Assembly (NCBI GenBank): GCA_014526335.1
Contig: JACTAT010000267.1
Location: forward strand, 620,739-684,738
Origin: Chrysaora quinquecirrha
Lineage: Eukaryota > Cnidaria > Scyphozoa > Semaeostomeae > Pelagiidae
Direction of reading: 5' to 3'
DNA length: 64,000 bases
Under the pieces are notes generated by a model. That model ran no database searches, was not told the DNA's origin, and saw only the letters and a list, made by a program, of their open reading frames with translations. The position numbers were made by a program, and so were the translations under genes. Within the stretch, counting starts at the first letter, position 1; each line of letters opens with the position of its first letter. Shown piece by piece: positions 1-12,400 of this stretch.

Positions 1-640
1 ATTGATCTGCATGTATTGGTCTTTAAGGAGAATATCTGTTATCTTTTTTGGATGTTATTACTGGGGTCACAAGCTTCAAGAAGCTGATAGTTTGAGCATA
101 GGCATGGTTTGACGCGAATAGATTTGCTTGGATCGACACATCATAAAGAAAGGTGCCTGGGCCACGAATGGCACACTGCGCCGCTATAAGGTTGCCAGGC
201 CAAGCTTGTCAGAAGGAAATTCCAATTGAGGGCGAGGGGCTTAGTGATTGAAAAGTATTTAATCATCCTATAATTATATGACGTGATACAAATAGAACGG
301 CACCCCACCCCCCTCCCCCCAGCCCCCGCTACCAACTAATGTGCGACCAGAACAACTATTTTAGAAGTGTCTAAAGAAATTTTCATTAGCGTTTCGCGTG
401 AGCACCTCATTAGTTGTGAGAAAAAATCTGCGTTGAACACCAACCGAAATCTAGCAATGATCTGAAAGTTTGTCCGGTGTTGTAGATAAGTTGAGACAAA
501 TCGACTGACTTAATCATTGCTTGATTGATCGCTCGATTGATTGATCGACTGTAATGATTAGATGATTGGATGACCAAACTGACGGGATGATATAATGATT
601 AAATTAATGGATAATGAATAGATGATAAGATCTTTTATTG
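1..640. other. left flank without identified gene
   Basis: No exon could be assigned on either strand. The stretch holds a short GATT/GATC-rich low-complexity patch near 510-560 and a C-run at 301-320. Missing exons of the flanking genes (5' exons of the BTB gene on +, 3' exons of MIOS on -) are expected in this direction, but none was recognised here. Confidence 0.4.
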
Positions 641-651
641 TTTGATCGTAG

Positions 652-1262
652 ATGAAAACTGTGCGTTCCTACTGCAATTGGCAGAGGAGTTTCAGATGGA
701 TCAACTTCGAGAAGAAATCATCCAATATCTCAAAAGCTCAGACAAATCTGGTATGAATGCATTGAAATACATCAACATGGCAAGCAGATACGAGCTTAGG
801 GAAATACACCAGGATTGCGTGAAGCACGCCAAAGAGATATCAACTGAAATGCTCAAAGACACGGAGGCGTTTCAGCAACTGGATGACAGTAGCAAGATAT
901 CGATTCTAACAGCTAGATTGAGTATTGTCGAGGAGTCTTTGAAGGAACATGAAACATTGGGGAATTACCTTGTTAGTTGCTTGTACAGCAAGGCTCACGA
1001 TGAGTATATCGAATTCCTAAGAGAGCATGGACTAGAGGAGACGTCTCTTAGTAAATGTGAAAACTATGAGAAGCATAGAAGCCAGTATATTGGAACGGGG
1101 AAAAAGTTCTGTTTACATTGTAAAGCATGCAGACAGAAGATCAATGCTGTGCATAAATTTAGTGTAAAGACTAGTGATGTTTTGAATACGATTGAAAAGA
1201 TGTATGATATGATATATGGAGACAAACAGATGGATAGAACCACAGTTAACCAGCAAAACTGA
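652..1262 (+). CDS. 3' exon of a BTB/POZ-type protein (partial)
   Basis: The reading frame opens after a plausible acceptor (pyrimidine-rich tract, TAG at 649-651) and runs about 203 codons to TGA at 1260-1262. Its first 30 residues (key run NCAFLLQLAEEFQM) look like the end of a BTB domain passing into a BACK-like helical region. Further on there is a Cys/His patch (CLHCKAC) and a helical C-terminus. Proteins of this type often act as Cullin-3 substrate adaptors, which is family knowledge and not shown here. The BTB core must be encoded to the left, outside the window. The exon lies where 3' exons of the oppositely oriented MIOS gene would be expected. It could also be a duplicated or pseudogenic exon. 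Confidence 0.55.
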
Positions 1263-1548
1263 AGAAGAGAAAAAAAGGCCTAGACTCATCAGTGCAAGTC
1301 CTTAAAGCCAAAAGCTTAACCAGATTTAGTGAACTACAGCGTGAAGGTTCTCAAAATCTTTAGATTATGTTTTGCTGTATTCTCTACTGTAGTTAGACTC
1401 TTTTATGAACCAGGTTTAATGGAATACCGAAAATTCGTTTACCGCGAAATGAGGTCCCTCCGATCTTCGGTCTTCCCTTGTTTCTAACAGTTGTAGGATT
1501 TTGGAGTTTTGTAAAAACAAGAACCCGTCCTTAGAGAAAGGTGATTAA

Positions 1549-1686
1549 AGGGGCTGTGGCGTTGTGGCCTAATGAAGCTGGCTCGTAGTGTAAGAAGCTC
1601 GGCGAGGTCGGTGGCGACGTCTCGATTAGCTAACCTACTATTGAGATCCTAGCGATTGGCGCTAAATACACCATTTCACCTTCACC
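1549..1686 (+). repeat. tRNA-derived SINE, truncated copy
   Basis: Shares the 3' body of the SINE family also seen at 5684, 12097, 20401, 36657, 38411 and 55665: a GTGGCGTTGTGG-like start, a block like CTCGATTAGCTAACCTACTA, then the terminal ACACCATTTCACCTTCACC. It has an internal deletion relative to the other copies. Confidence 0.7.
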
Positions 1687-1821
1687 TTAGCCAATTACAC
1701 GTCATAAATTAATTTTCATTGAAGTTTACAGTTGATTCACTGGAATTGTAGAATTCGCAGCAGTGAAAGTTTTTACCAATGTGATAATCAATGTGATTTG
1801 ATGGTGTGAAACACAACTTAC

Positions 1822-3351
1822 CAAAACAGCGTTAAAATTGTCATCCTCTTGAGTAAGGAATGCAAAACGCCACGAAGATAAGGATTCTTTAGCTATGGAT
1901 GAAACAATCGACATAAATGTACAATACAGAAAGCGTTTTCAAACGTCTAAGTGTTCACTCGTGCATCGAACGAAAATAACATCCTCGTACACGACATAAG
2001 AACGATAAAGTCGATAAAAGGGTGTCGAATTTTATACTCTTCTCCTTTTTTAATTTACAGCCATGTTTCAAAATTTACGAAAATCTCTCTTAACGATAAA
2101 TTTGACTTTAGATTCCAATTCAGTACCGTACTGAGGCAAATTTTCATGCTGCTAGAGTTAAAAATGTTAATTTTATAGAGATGAACATTTGAAAATAAAA
2201 ATGGATTTGACAGCGAAAAATCACGTGGGCTGAAATTTCAAACCGTCAGTCATTTTCAAGGCCAAGTTCTTTATGAATTTTAAAACTTTTCATGGTTTTA
2301 AAATTACCATCAAGAGGACTAGAGGCACAAAAATTTGTCTAAAAACTAAAATTAAGGTGCTGAATCAGAATCTGGAGTAAGAATTTCGTGTGATTTTCAA
2401 AAGCTTGAAAATGAGTGTCTTAGTTGAAAGGGTGTTTGTGAATTTTACCAAAATATGAGAAAACGGAATATTAAGTTCGTGAGTGTAATAATGAAAAATT
2501 TACTTGTGAACTAAGAGATCCACACATTTCCCTCCATAACGATCTTTTTTCACTGGTGTATCCTGACAGAGCCATCGCTACAACGTTCATCGCGGGATCT
2601 GCGAAAAATAAAACGAATTCAACCAAATCAATACAATTTAACTTCAACAGAGCATTTATTATATACAAACAGACAATGGCCCTGACCAAAGGATAAAATA
2701 TTGTTCGTCAAACATTATAAATTTCCTTAATGTTTGACTGTTCGATCTTGCCGCAAAACAATGCTTGTCAAACATTCTTATTTGTAAAGAGCAGAAAAAA
2801 TGTTGTTGATGTTTTTCAAAAACAATGGTAAGCTAATTCTTCTTGTTAAGCAATGTTTCGGGGCGCTGCCAAACAGTCAAGCATTGTTTGTAAAAACAAT
2901 GCAAAAATAAACTGTTCAAAATAATGATCGTCTGGTTGATTAGTAGGGTGTAAAGCCCAAAAAGGAAAAAAAAATCGATAGAGCACAGATAAATAGAAAA
3001 AATATAATTCAGAATGAATCAAAGCCTTACATCTCACTCTCACTAGTGAGATTATTCAAAATCTCTTCATTTATAGACGAAATAATAATCACATGTACAG
3101 CTCACTGATGGAATAAACTGTACTGTTAGCTAGTTAGTTAGTTAGTTAGTTAATTTTTCAGTTAGTTAGTTAGTTAGTTACCTAGTTAGTTAGTTTGTTA
3201 GTTAATTTTTCAGTTAGTTAGTTAGTTAGTTAGTTAGTTAGCTAGTTAGTTAGTTTTTTAGATAGCTAGTTAGTTAGTTTGTTAGTTAATTTTTCAGTTA
3301 ATTAGTTAGTTAGTTAGTTAGCTAGTTAGTTAGTTTTTTAGTTAATTTGTC

Positions 3352-3422
<71 letters not shown>

Positions 3423-6400
3423 AAGTTATCTAGTATGTTAGTTAGTTAGGTAGCTAGTTAGTTAGTTATAGTAAGCAAGTTAGTTAGTTATCAAGCATAG
3501 CTTGTACATTAATTAGTTAGATAGTTAGTTAGTTAGTTAGTTATTAAGTTTGTTATATAATTAGTTGGTAGGCTGGTTAGTTAGTCTGTTAGTTAGTTAG
3601 TTAGTTAGTTAGCTAGTTTGTGAGTTTGGTAGTTAGTTAGTTAGTTAGTTTGTAAGTTAGTTAGTTAGTTAGATAGTTAGTTAGTTAGTTAGTAAGCTAG
3701 TTTTTTAGTTTGTTAGTTAGGTAGTTAGTTAGTTAGTTAGTAAGTAAACTGTACTGTTATTACTATAATCTAGCTTTTAAACTAGAAGTTACTTCTATTT
3801 CATGAAAAGACTCTGGAAAGATATCTGTACTACTAGACCTTTACCTCTTGAAAATATAGTCAATTTCATGAAGTTAACGTCGGGCTAAACTGTATGTCCA
3901 GGGGGAACATTCCGATTTTAGACAAAGGGATGCAAAAGTTGTACAATACCTGGTATCGTTCTATCACTACGTGGGCCGTTATCAGACTTGACTTCTCGAA
4001 TGTTTCTTCCACTAAGAATATTGATTGCTAGCCGCATTTGATTGTTGAAGAGGGCAGTTGCAGCGGCACGTTCATATTCACCATTCTGTTCCAGCCTAAA
4101 GATACAAAACGAATCAATAAATTAAAAACCCCCATAAATGTAAGGATGAATATAAAAAAAATTTCCTCGACCTCTATCTACTTTTACCCTAACAATCTCA
4201 TGATTTTCGATTTTCACTAAAATTTGCGTGTCAAATAGAGTCTTACCTTCCACCTCCTATGAACTCGTTACAACCAACCTCTATCACTTTAAAAATGGTA
4301 GAAATATCCAAGGGGCAATTCACTACTTGGAATCTCGTACACCCTCAGCTGGAATCTCTATTTTTTTCGCAAGAATCCCTCTTCTTTCAATAGGAATCTC
4401 CTACGTTTTCGTACGAGTAAGATGTCCCTCGGAATATCTGCATAACAGCGCAACAATTGAATCACATATTGTGTTAGAGCAACTCCACTCTCTCAAATAT
4501 TTTCACTGCCAAATCTATGAATATGAAATGACGTTTTCGTCGGTCCCATTCATTACCACCATCCATCATCTACGATTCCAGAACACAACACCTAACCCCC
4601 CCCCTCCCGGCTATAAGAAACTCTAAACATAAAGTAGGTAGCGGAGAGTATAATTACAGCAGCCGTGGAAACACAATACAAAGATTGGTTAGCTCACGGA
4701 GATGGTTTTGATGTGTACGAGTGGATTATTGTGCTTGATGCAGTGGCTAAGCTTGGATTCTATGCTTGACATGAGGAACATTTTAGGCTTGCAGGAGTAA
4801 GTGTAACATCTAGATAAGCCTAAAAGAGGTGTGATTTTTTATTGTTGTAGTGGTCAACAGGGCTTGTTGGGGGTTAAGCTTGGTGTGATTGATTATGATG
4901 GTTGCCCAAGTGGAAGTAAGGGAGTTGTGTAGAACCGATGCCTTGGGTTCGTAACAGCGCATCATAATACCCATATCATCTAGCAAAGAAATCCCCCCCC
5001 GCAACCCAGAGCAGCTGGTCGGATATCTTACAAAGTGACAGGCTATCTTACGGAAACATTTTTGGCAACCACGAAAGGCAAGGGCATGAAAGATTTGATG
5101 AAGTTACTTAAAAACAAAGAAATTGCCTACTCACTTGATCAAATGTTCGTTCAGTGAATTACCAACAAAATCCCATCGACAAAGCTGCAGAGCCAATTTT
5201 CTGCGAAGAAACAAATCAAATTAATACTGCACAACGCCGGTGGGGAGATAACTGCTGCAAGATGCCGGTAGGGAGCGTCAGTCTGGTTAAGAGCTACAAC
5301 ACAGGGGTTTCTCAAGTTGGACTAAGCAATTAAAAACTTTTACTGCCATTTGCGGAATCTTACTTATCCACTTCCATGTTTGCGGCCTGCAGTGTTTATA
5401 GTTGTATGTGAATAAATATAAAATGAAGTTTTACAAATAGGTATACCTGTCTTCACTGACAAGCGGACTAGCAACAATTGGACTACCGATTCTATTGGAC
5501 TCATCCAGCTGACCTTTCTCGCATTTTCCTGTAAGGAAACATGGAAAAGTTAGATTGAAACAGGACACGTGTAAAATATCGACAAGTTCCGTCTCTGTCG
5601 AGTAGGCATCAGTCTTCCTTCAACATTAGGCCAGAAAAGTTGGAATGTTATTTTGTGGTAACAGAGAGAGCCGATTTGTGAAGTTGAAGGTGAAGTGGTG
5701 TTTTTGTGTCAGTCGCTAGGATCTCAGAAGTAGATGAACTAACGAGACGTCGACCCTGTAGCTGTGACGCTACCCTGGTTGTGGCACGAACCTCAACCTC
5801 ACTAAGCTCCCAAAACTACGAGCTACTTGTATTAGACCTCGGATTAGACCACGATGCCACATCACTTTCAATTTGTTTAAATTGTTTAAATTTATTTGTT
5901 CAACCCTTAGTTTTTGTATAGCCTTGACATTCTTAAAAATTATGGTAAAAGTTTAGCCTTGACATTCTTAAAAATTATGGTTAAAGAACTTTAGCCCCTG
6001 ACAAGCGGGTCAGACAATCGTTGACGTAACACCCGAAATTCACTTTACAAGCAAAGCAAGTGCAAAGCAAAGCTTATGGCGAAGCAGAAATTGTTTGAAA
6101 ATGTTTTTGGAAAACTTCATATGTATTTTTCAACCTGAAAATGTTTGACGAGCAATGTTTGAGGAGCAATGTTTGGCAAAGTAATCAGACGAAGCAAATT
6201 TCATATTTCTAATCAACAATGTTTGATCGTGTTGCCAAGGCCTTAACAAAAGACAATTGTGAGATTTTGGGGCCAAAGTTTGGATAAAAAAAGAAAATTT
6301 AGTATTAGCTTTAAGTATTAGGTCTAGTATTAGCATTAAGTCTTCAAGTTTAAGGAAGAAGTAAGAATCTAAACATTTAAGGTTAAATGTAAAAGATTAA

Positions 6401-9400
6401 AAGCAATAAGATGGTGCTTTTTTATACCTCCAGACTGTGTTCTACTTCGTGCTTTCATTCTCAGTTTAAGAGCTAATTAATGGAATACAGAGTATTTTAA
6501 GCATTTAATACGTGTAATTATCAATTAAGTATCAAAATAGTTTAGCTTGACGATTAAGGGTGTACATAAGCAACTGGACATCGATAGTTCTAACACTGGG
6601 ATTGAGAACAATCGAATTATTTTTATTGGAAATTCATATTTGTTATTTGTAGTTTAATCTTTAAGTTTAAAAGTTTAAAACCTTTTCATTGGTTAAAACC
6701 GTACTATAATGTAATTTAAGAAGTTAAGAATGAATAAAATCTTCAATACACGTTTTTTTTATAAGGAACCTTAACTCTGAGTTGAGGCTAGAGTTCCTTA
6801 ATTTTTCAACAAAATGAGGCTGAAGCTCCTTATGCTGCTCCTCTTCGTGAGATATGTTTGAATACTAATTTTTACAGCAAATTCATATAAACTTGCTTCA
6901 TTTTCTAACTTTAAATATAAATGGAGTCTTTTGGAAGAATGATGGAAAATACATTGTTATTCTGCTATTTTTTGCACAAATCGTCTTGTTCATTAAAAAA
7001 AAATTATTCTCAGTTTTTCATCCGAGCCTCGGCAGTTCCTTAAAGTTTCTTAATTTTTTTTGGAATTTTCAGCCTCATTAAAACTCTCTAAACATATACA
7101 AATATACTACATAACCATGATTGTTTATTTATTTTAAGAGTTATATTGAATTTTTTTCTAGATTTTTAAATTCAAATTTTTCTAAATTTTAGCTTAGCTA
7201 GCTTCGATTAATTCTCACTCTCTCAACCAACTATAATTTTTAAAATTCCAATTTATTAACTAACTTATTGCTGATAGATTTTAAAAATGTTTAAAATTTT
7301 AAATCTGCACCTTTTGCTCTTCCTCAATATTCAGACCCGTTAATTTTTCTTTTAAAAAGAAGAGCGTATTTTTCTATTTATTTTTCATATAAAAAACCTT
7401 GCTGAATTTTTTTATAGAGCATCAAGATGTGGTTCTTTGGTCTTCATAATAAAAAACTTACCAGCCATGTTCATTTCGCCCTTTATTATCGATTTTACAC
7501 CGTAAAATCTTCGTCCCTTTCTTGTGTCTAAAAAAATAAATAAAAAATAGAAATGCTAAACCTTTATCATTATTACTCTATTGAAAATTCAAAAATCATA
7601 TTTGAAAATTATAAATTTGAAAATAAAAAATGAATAAAATAAAATGTAAAGTAGCCTAATTAAAATTAAAAATATACAAGAAAAACTTAATTTTGAAATA
7701 AAGAAAAACAATGGAATATATTTAAACGAACAGTACAAATTATATCGTATAAAATAATGAATTTTGTTTCAGTGATGAAGAACCATATCTCACTGTGAAG
7801 AACAGAAAAATAATCATGACCAATAACAACAAAACCTATCCTCCCCGGCGGGGAATTGAACCCCGGTCTCCCGCGTGACAGGCGGGGATACTCACCACTA
7901 TACTACCGAGGACACACTATCAACAGCTGATTTTTTACTAGCGATTCGTGTTTAACATGATAGAAGAAGTCTAGAAAGGGGTGTATTTCTCGGAAATTAC
8001 GTTAATTTGGACCACATTTGAAATGTCTGTTTTAAAATAAGTTATTTTACCTTGGTCTTTCGGTTTCCGAACATCTACAAACAGTTAAGATCATAAAACA
8101 ATTTTAATTTATGAGCAGTGCATAACTTCAAAATTGCAATAAACAGCGGAAACATTTTCGGGCATACTTAAATTGAAGAGTCCAGGTGAGAAAACGAACT
8201 CTCTCTGTATACATAGAACCGGCCTTTTTGTTTTGATGTAGAAAGAGTGAAAAAAAGATCTTGCTTTGCCAATGATTTTAAAATAATCCTCGCTTGATTT
8301 TCTGCACAATTAGGGTTGTCGAGAAAGTGTTGTTCTTTGGCCGATGATGTTCGAAAAATTTTATGTAGGCAGTTGAATTCAGACGTCTAACATGTCTGAT
8401 CAATCCTAAATATGAATGTACGTATTATGACGAAATAGTAAGAAAAGATACATTTTAACCACGTCCAAAGTTTCACTAAAACTGGGTCATACTACAAGCT
8501 ATGGAATCAAATCACTAAGTTTCCAAGGACCAAAATCCGGAACGCCGTTCCAGATGAAATAACATCAGCTCGAAACCCAAGGCAATGTAAAACTTGCTAA
8601 AAACGTGGTTTCTTAGTAACAAATGCGCTTGCTCCTTTTGCAACAAATAATGACCTAATGCAATCTCTGGAATTGCTTCATGTTAGTGTAAATTAGTGTC
8701 ACATCACTATTGTCAAAACTAACATTAAATAAATTACTGTAAGATTAGTGTTACTTACAAAATTTTAAGCACATGACAAAAGGACATTAACCTTTCTCTG
8801 CAAAACTAACTTGCAGAAGTCAGTAATTAAGTGAAGCAAACTCTTAGCAAAAGCCAAGACAAATTTTAGCAAAATTTCTTAGAGAATAATATTCCAGAAC
8901 TCCAGTTTCTTAAACTTTTTGCCATTCGAGAGACTGGCTGTTTTAAAGAGTTTCTGCAGAGTTTAAAAATAAGTGTAACAAGTCTTGGCGAATTCCTGCA
9001 CGGATCAGCGAAATATAGGTCAAAAATTGGGACAAATAAGAAGTTTCAACCAGCGAATACCCAGAAAAAATGGCAAAAAATGTTACACATAATTTGAGAC
9101 TTACAGTTTCGGAGCATGCTAGCATATGCTTTCCACATCCCCAGACGATACCACCACTTGAAGACCAACTCTAAAATGGACAAAAACTCAAGTTTGAAGA
9201 AACTTATGAAAATTAGAAACAAGGTCTTGGCAGAAGGTTGGCACTTTAATAAGAAACGAGCTTTAAGAATATCGCACTGAAATAATTACAAAGTTTATAA
9301 GCACTTAGAAAGCTTGAGAAGACTGGAGTGTGTGCAATTTGAACATGGATAAAGGCAGGTTTCCATATTACCCAAAAGTGGCCGAGCCAGTGCTGAGACA

Positions 9401-12400
9401 GTTCAGCGACATTGTAAGTTTTAATGGAAATATTTCCTTACGGTTGCTCTATCGCCGTAGTGCCGACATCGAAAGTTGAATTTAGTTCAACTTTCCCGGC
9501 CCTTATGACGCTTCTGCTGCTAGAAGATTTAATGGAAACGTGTGGCACAGCCGTCGGAGAAGTCTCTGTGACAACTGTCTTTGTTCTCATTGAGCACGTG
9601 ACTGCAACAAGCCAATCCAATGCAAGGAGATAAGAAATCGACTAGTCTTTGAGTTGTACAAAACTTCAAAATTACAATAAACAACCGAATCATTTTCGGA
9701 CATACGAAAATGATAGTCTTAAGTATGCTCGAAAATGATTCCGCTGTTTATCGCAAAGATAAGAAATCATTTTATAGTAACCAATATCTCAGCACTGGTA
9801 CAGCTATGCCTCAGCACTGGCAAAGCCACGGATTGCTATATGGAAACGAAAAGTCGCAACATTTTCTCAGCACTGGTACAGCCGTGTCTCTGCACTGGCG
9901 CTCTGCACTTTTGGCTATATGGAAGCCAGGCTTAAATAAAGAAAATGGAGTTCGGAGTTAAATAAACGTATTCGAGGCGAAAGAGCCTTCAAATAAAGAG
10001 GACGTAGATATAAATAAAGTTTACGTGCAAAGAAATATGTTTGTAATATTATAGCTTACCAAAGCAATACGCTCAAAAATCTGTACATAATTTAGATTTC
10101 CTGAAAAAGAAGTGAAATTTATGATATAAACAGTATTATTGCCTTTAAGAAGCGATGCTAGCAACTCGAAAACGCAATTTTCCAGCAGTAGTTCAAGGAT
10201 CTTTAGTAGAGATCAAATTTTTGATTGGAATGTTGGCTGCAATGTTGGCTATGTTAAGCCAACCCTGCCTCAGCAGCAGCCAACATGCAAGAAGAAGTTG
10301 GGCAAAATTTTCAAGGTTTCAGAAAGACTACGACTCATCAATTAAGGACAGATATATAAATACCAACCAGTAGTGCTCGCTGTCAGGATTACGTTATCAT
10401 GACTGGGATGCCAGCAGAAAGATGACAAAGTTGATTTTGATGCTGAAAAATAAGGTGACGACTCATTACTCTCAAGGTTGCCAGATGCTTGAAACAATTT
10501 CAGGAACGTTCTTATTCATGTTTCCCATTTCCGACTTCCCATTTAAGATCCCAAAACGCTGGTCGGAACACATAAGGAACGACACCAATCTGCCCCTATA
10601 GACTGCAGAACGACTGACAAAAGACAGGGTCAGATGGAGGCGAATGTGGCAAGGCTCTCGGGAATACGCTGAAAAGTCAAGTTAAGTCAGTAAGTCAATG
10701 TGTACAATCGCTAAATTAGCTCTTACGATAACAGAAAACAGGTCATCATCCTAAAGAAGTTATTACAATAGGCAATAGGCTCGACAGCTCTGAGGAACAG
10801 ACCAAAATTATTGGTGGTTCGGAATATTTGGGTTTGCTGCTGTAAACTAACAAACATTAATAGCGTCAAAAACCACATCAAAAACAGCAAACTCAGATCA
10901 GTGGAAAGGTTGACTGTACACACGCCTTTCTCCCTTGCCTTTGTGCCTTATTAAAAAATCATGTATTTTAGTAAAACAAAATAAGATAAAGTAGAAGTGG
11001 TATATTACGTTGGATGTTTCTTTCCATGATAATTGCCTCCATTTCTTCCTCTATTCCAGCAGGAAACGACATTGATTGCTCTGTAAATTAATAACAACAA
11101 TAAAACATTTTTATACAAGCGTATCCAAGAAATACCTGAACTTCCCTGGCTTGCCTGAATATCCCTTGGAAAGGGGTTGATATCCCGGGGGATGCAACTA
11201 TGACACAAGAGACAATCCTATATCCCCTCCTCGGAATTTTCCCCGAAAAATGACACCCAATTGGCAGGCACATCTACTCCTAGAATATCGGTCTAGGCGC
11301 ACAACCTGTAGATCCAACACTTTTGGTGAAAAGTACCTTTGCGAGGTTTTCCAGCCTGTTCTAACAAATACAGATTATTCACTGGCTTGCTTGAAACATC
11401 AATGACACCAGTTTAATGGGGCAGTAATTAATAAAGCTGGGAGTGCGGAAGGCAACTCTATATAGGAAAGTGATAAATAGTTGTTGATACTGTTTTTGCT
11501 TTTACTGAAACACTAAGATTTCAAGCGTATGCTAGAACTCACCCGTGGACAAATGTTGTAAATCAAAAAGTTTTATGACTGGACTGTTCTTGAGGAGAAC
11601 GGCAATTGAATGTTTCCTACAAGGAAGAATATAGATGTCAATTGCTGTTTATGATAGATTTGTTATACATTAGGAGGGGGAAAAAGGTTACACTTAACAA
11701 AAATTTGCCAATCTTCCTGCTGTAGCTTGCGAGCGGATTGTTGTTCAACAGCTTTTTCTTTCTGATTGGTGCGTTTCGATCTGCTTCCGGGTATTAATTT
11801 CGCCTAAGTCAATTGTTTCGGTCAGTTTCTTGCGTTTATACTGAGGAAAGTCAGACGGAAGAATCTCTTGAGGGAGCCCTACAATGTTTCCGCTCTTTTT
11901 CGCTATCTTGAAGTTCTGCACAGCTGAATGATCATACCGGATTCTAATCGTTCAATATTTTCCGAAACATAAACCGATTACAACGATTACAGTGATGACA
12001 ACGACGAAGACGTTTTCTACCTGAATTGATCAAGCGATAATCGTGCGTTTAAGGAAATCTCACGATTTCGTGATAATCCTACGACCGCTATAATGGTGAA
12101 GTTGAAATGGTGTTTTAGCGCCAGTCGCTAGGATCTCAGTAGTAGGTTAACTAATCGAGACCTCGACCCTGGCTGTGACGCTACCGTGGCTGGGCTCGAA
12201 CCCTGACCACACTGAGCTTCTGACACCACGAGTCGGCTGGATTACACCACGACGCCACGGCACCTTCAATCTTATTATCTTATGGAAACAATGCATTGGG
12301 GTGCAGCCTGTCCAGTATTACGGGTAATCCACCAGGTTGTTCACGCTTTCCTTTAAACTTTTCGTTGAAAAAGAACAAAGTACTAAGCAAAACACATCAT

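Noticed and set aside
3122..3752. (TTAG)n as possible telomeric repeat
   Set aside because: The tetranucleotide lacks the G-run of telomeric TTAGG or TTAGGG, is imperfect, and lies inside an intron.
10717..10740. 24-nt candidate MIOS exon on the minus strand between consensus-like splice sites
   Set aside because: It would introduce a stop in the required phase, and exons 11080-11009 and 10442-10368 already join in phase.
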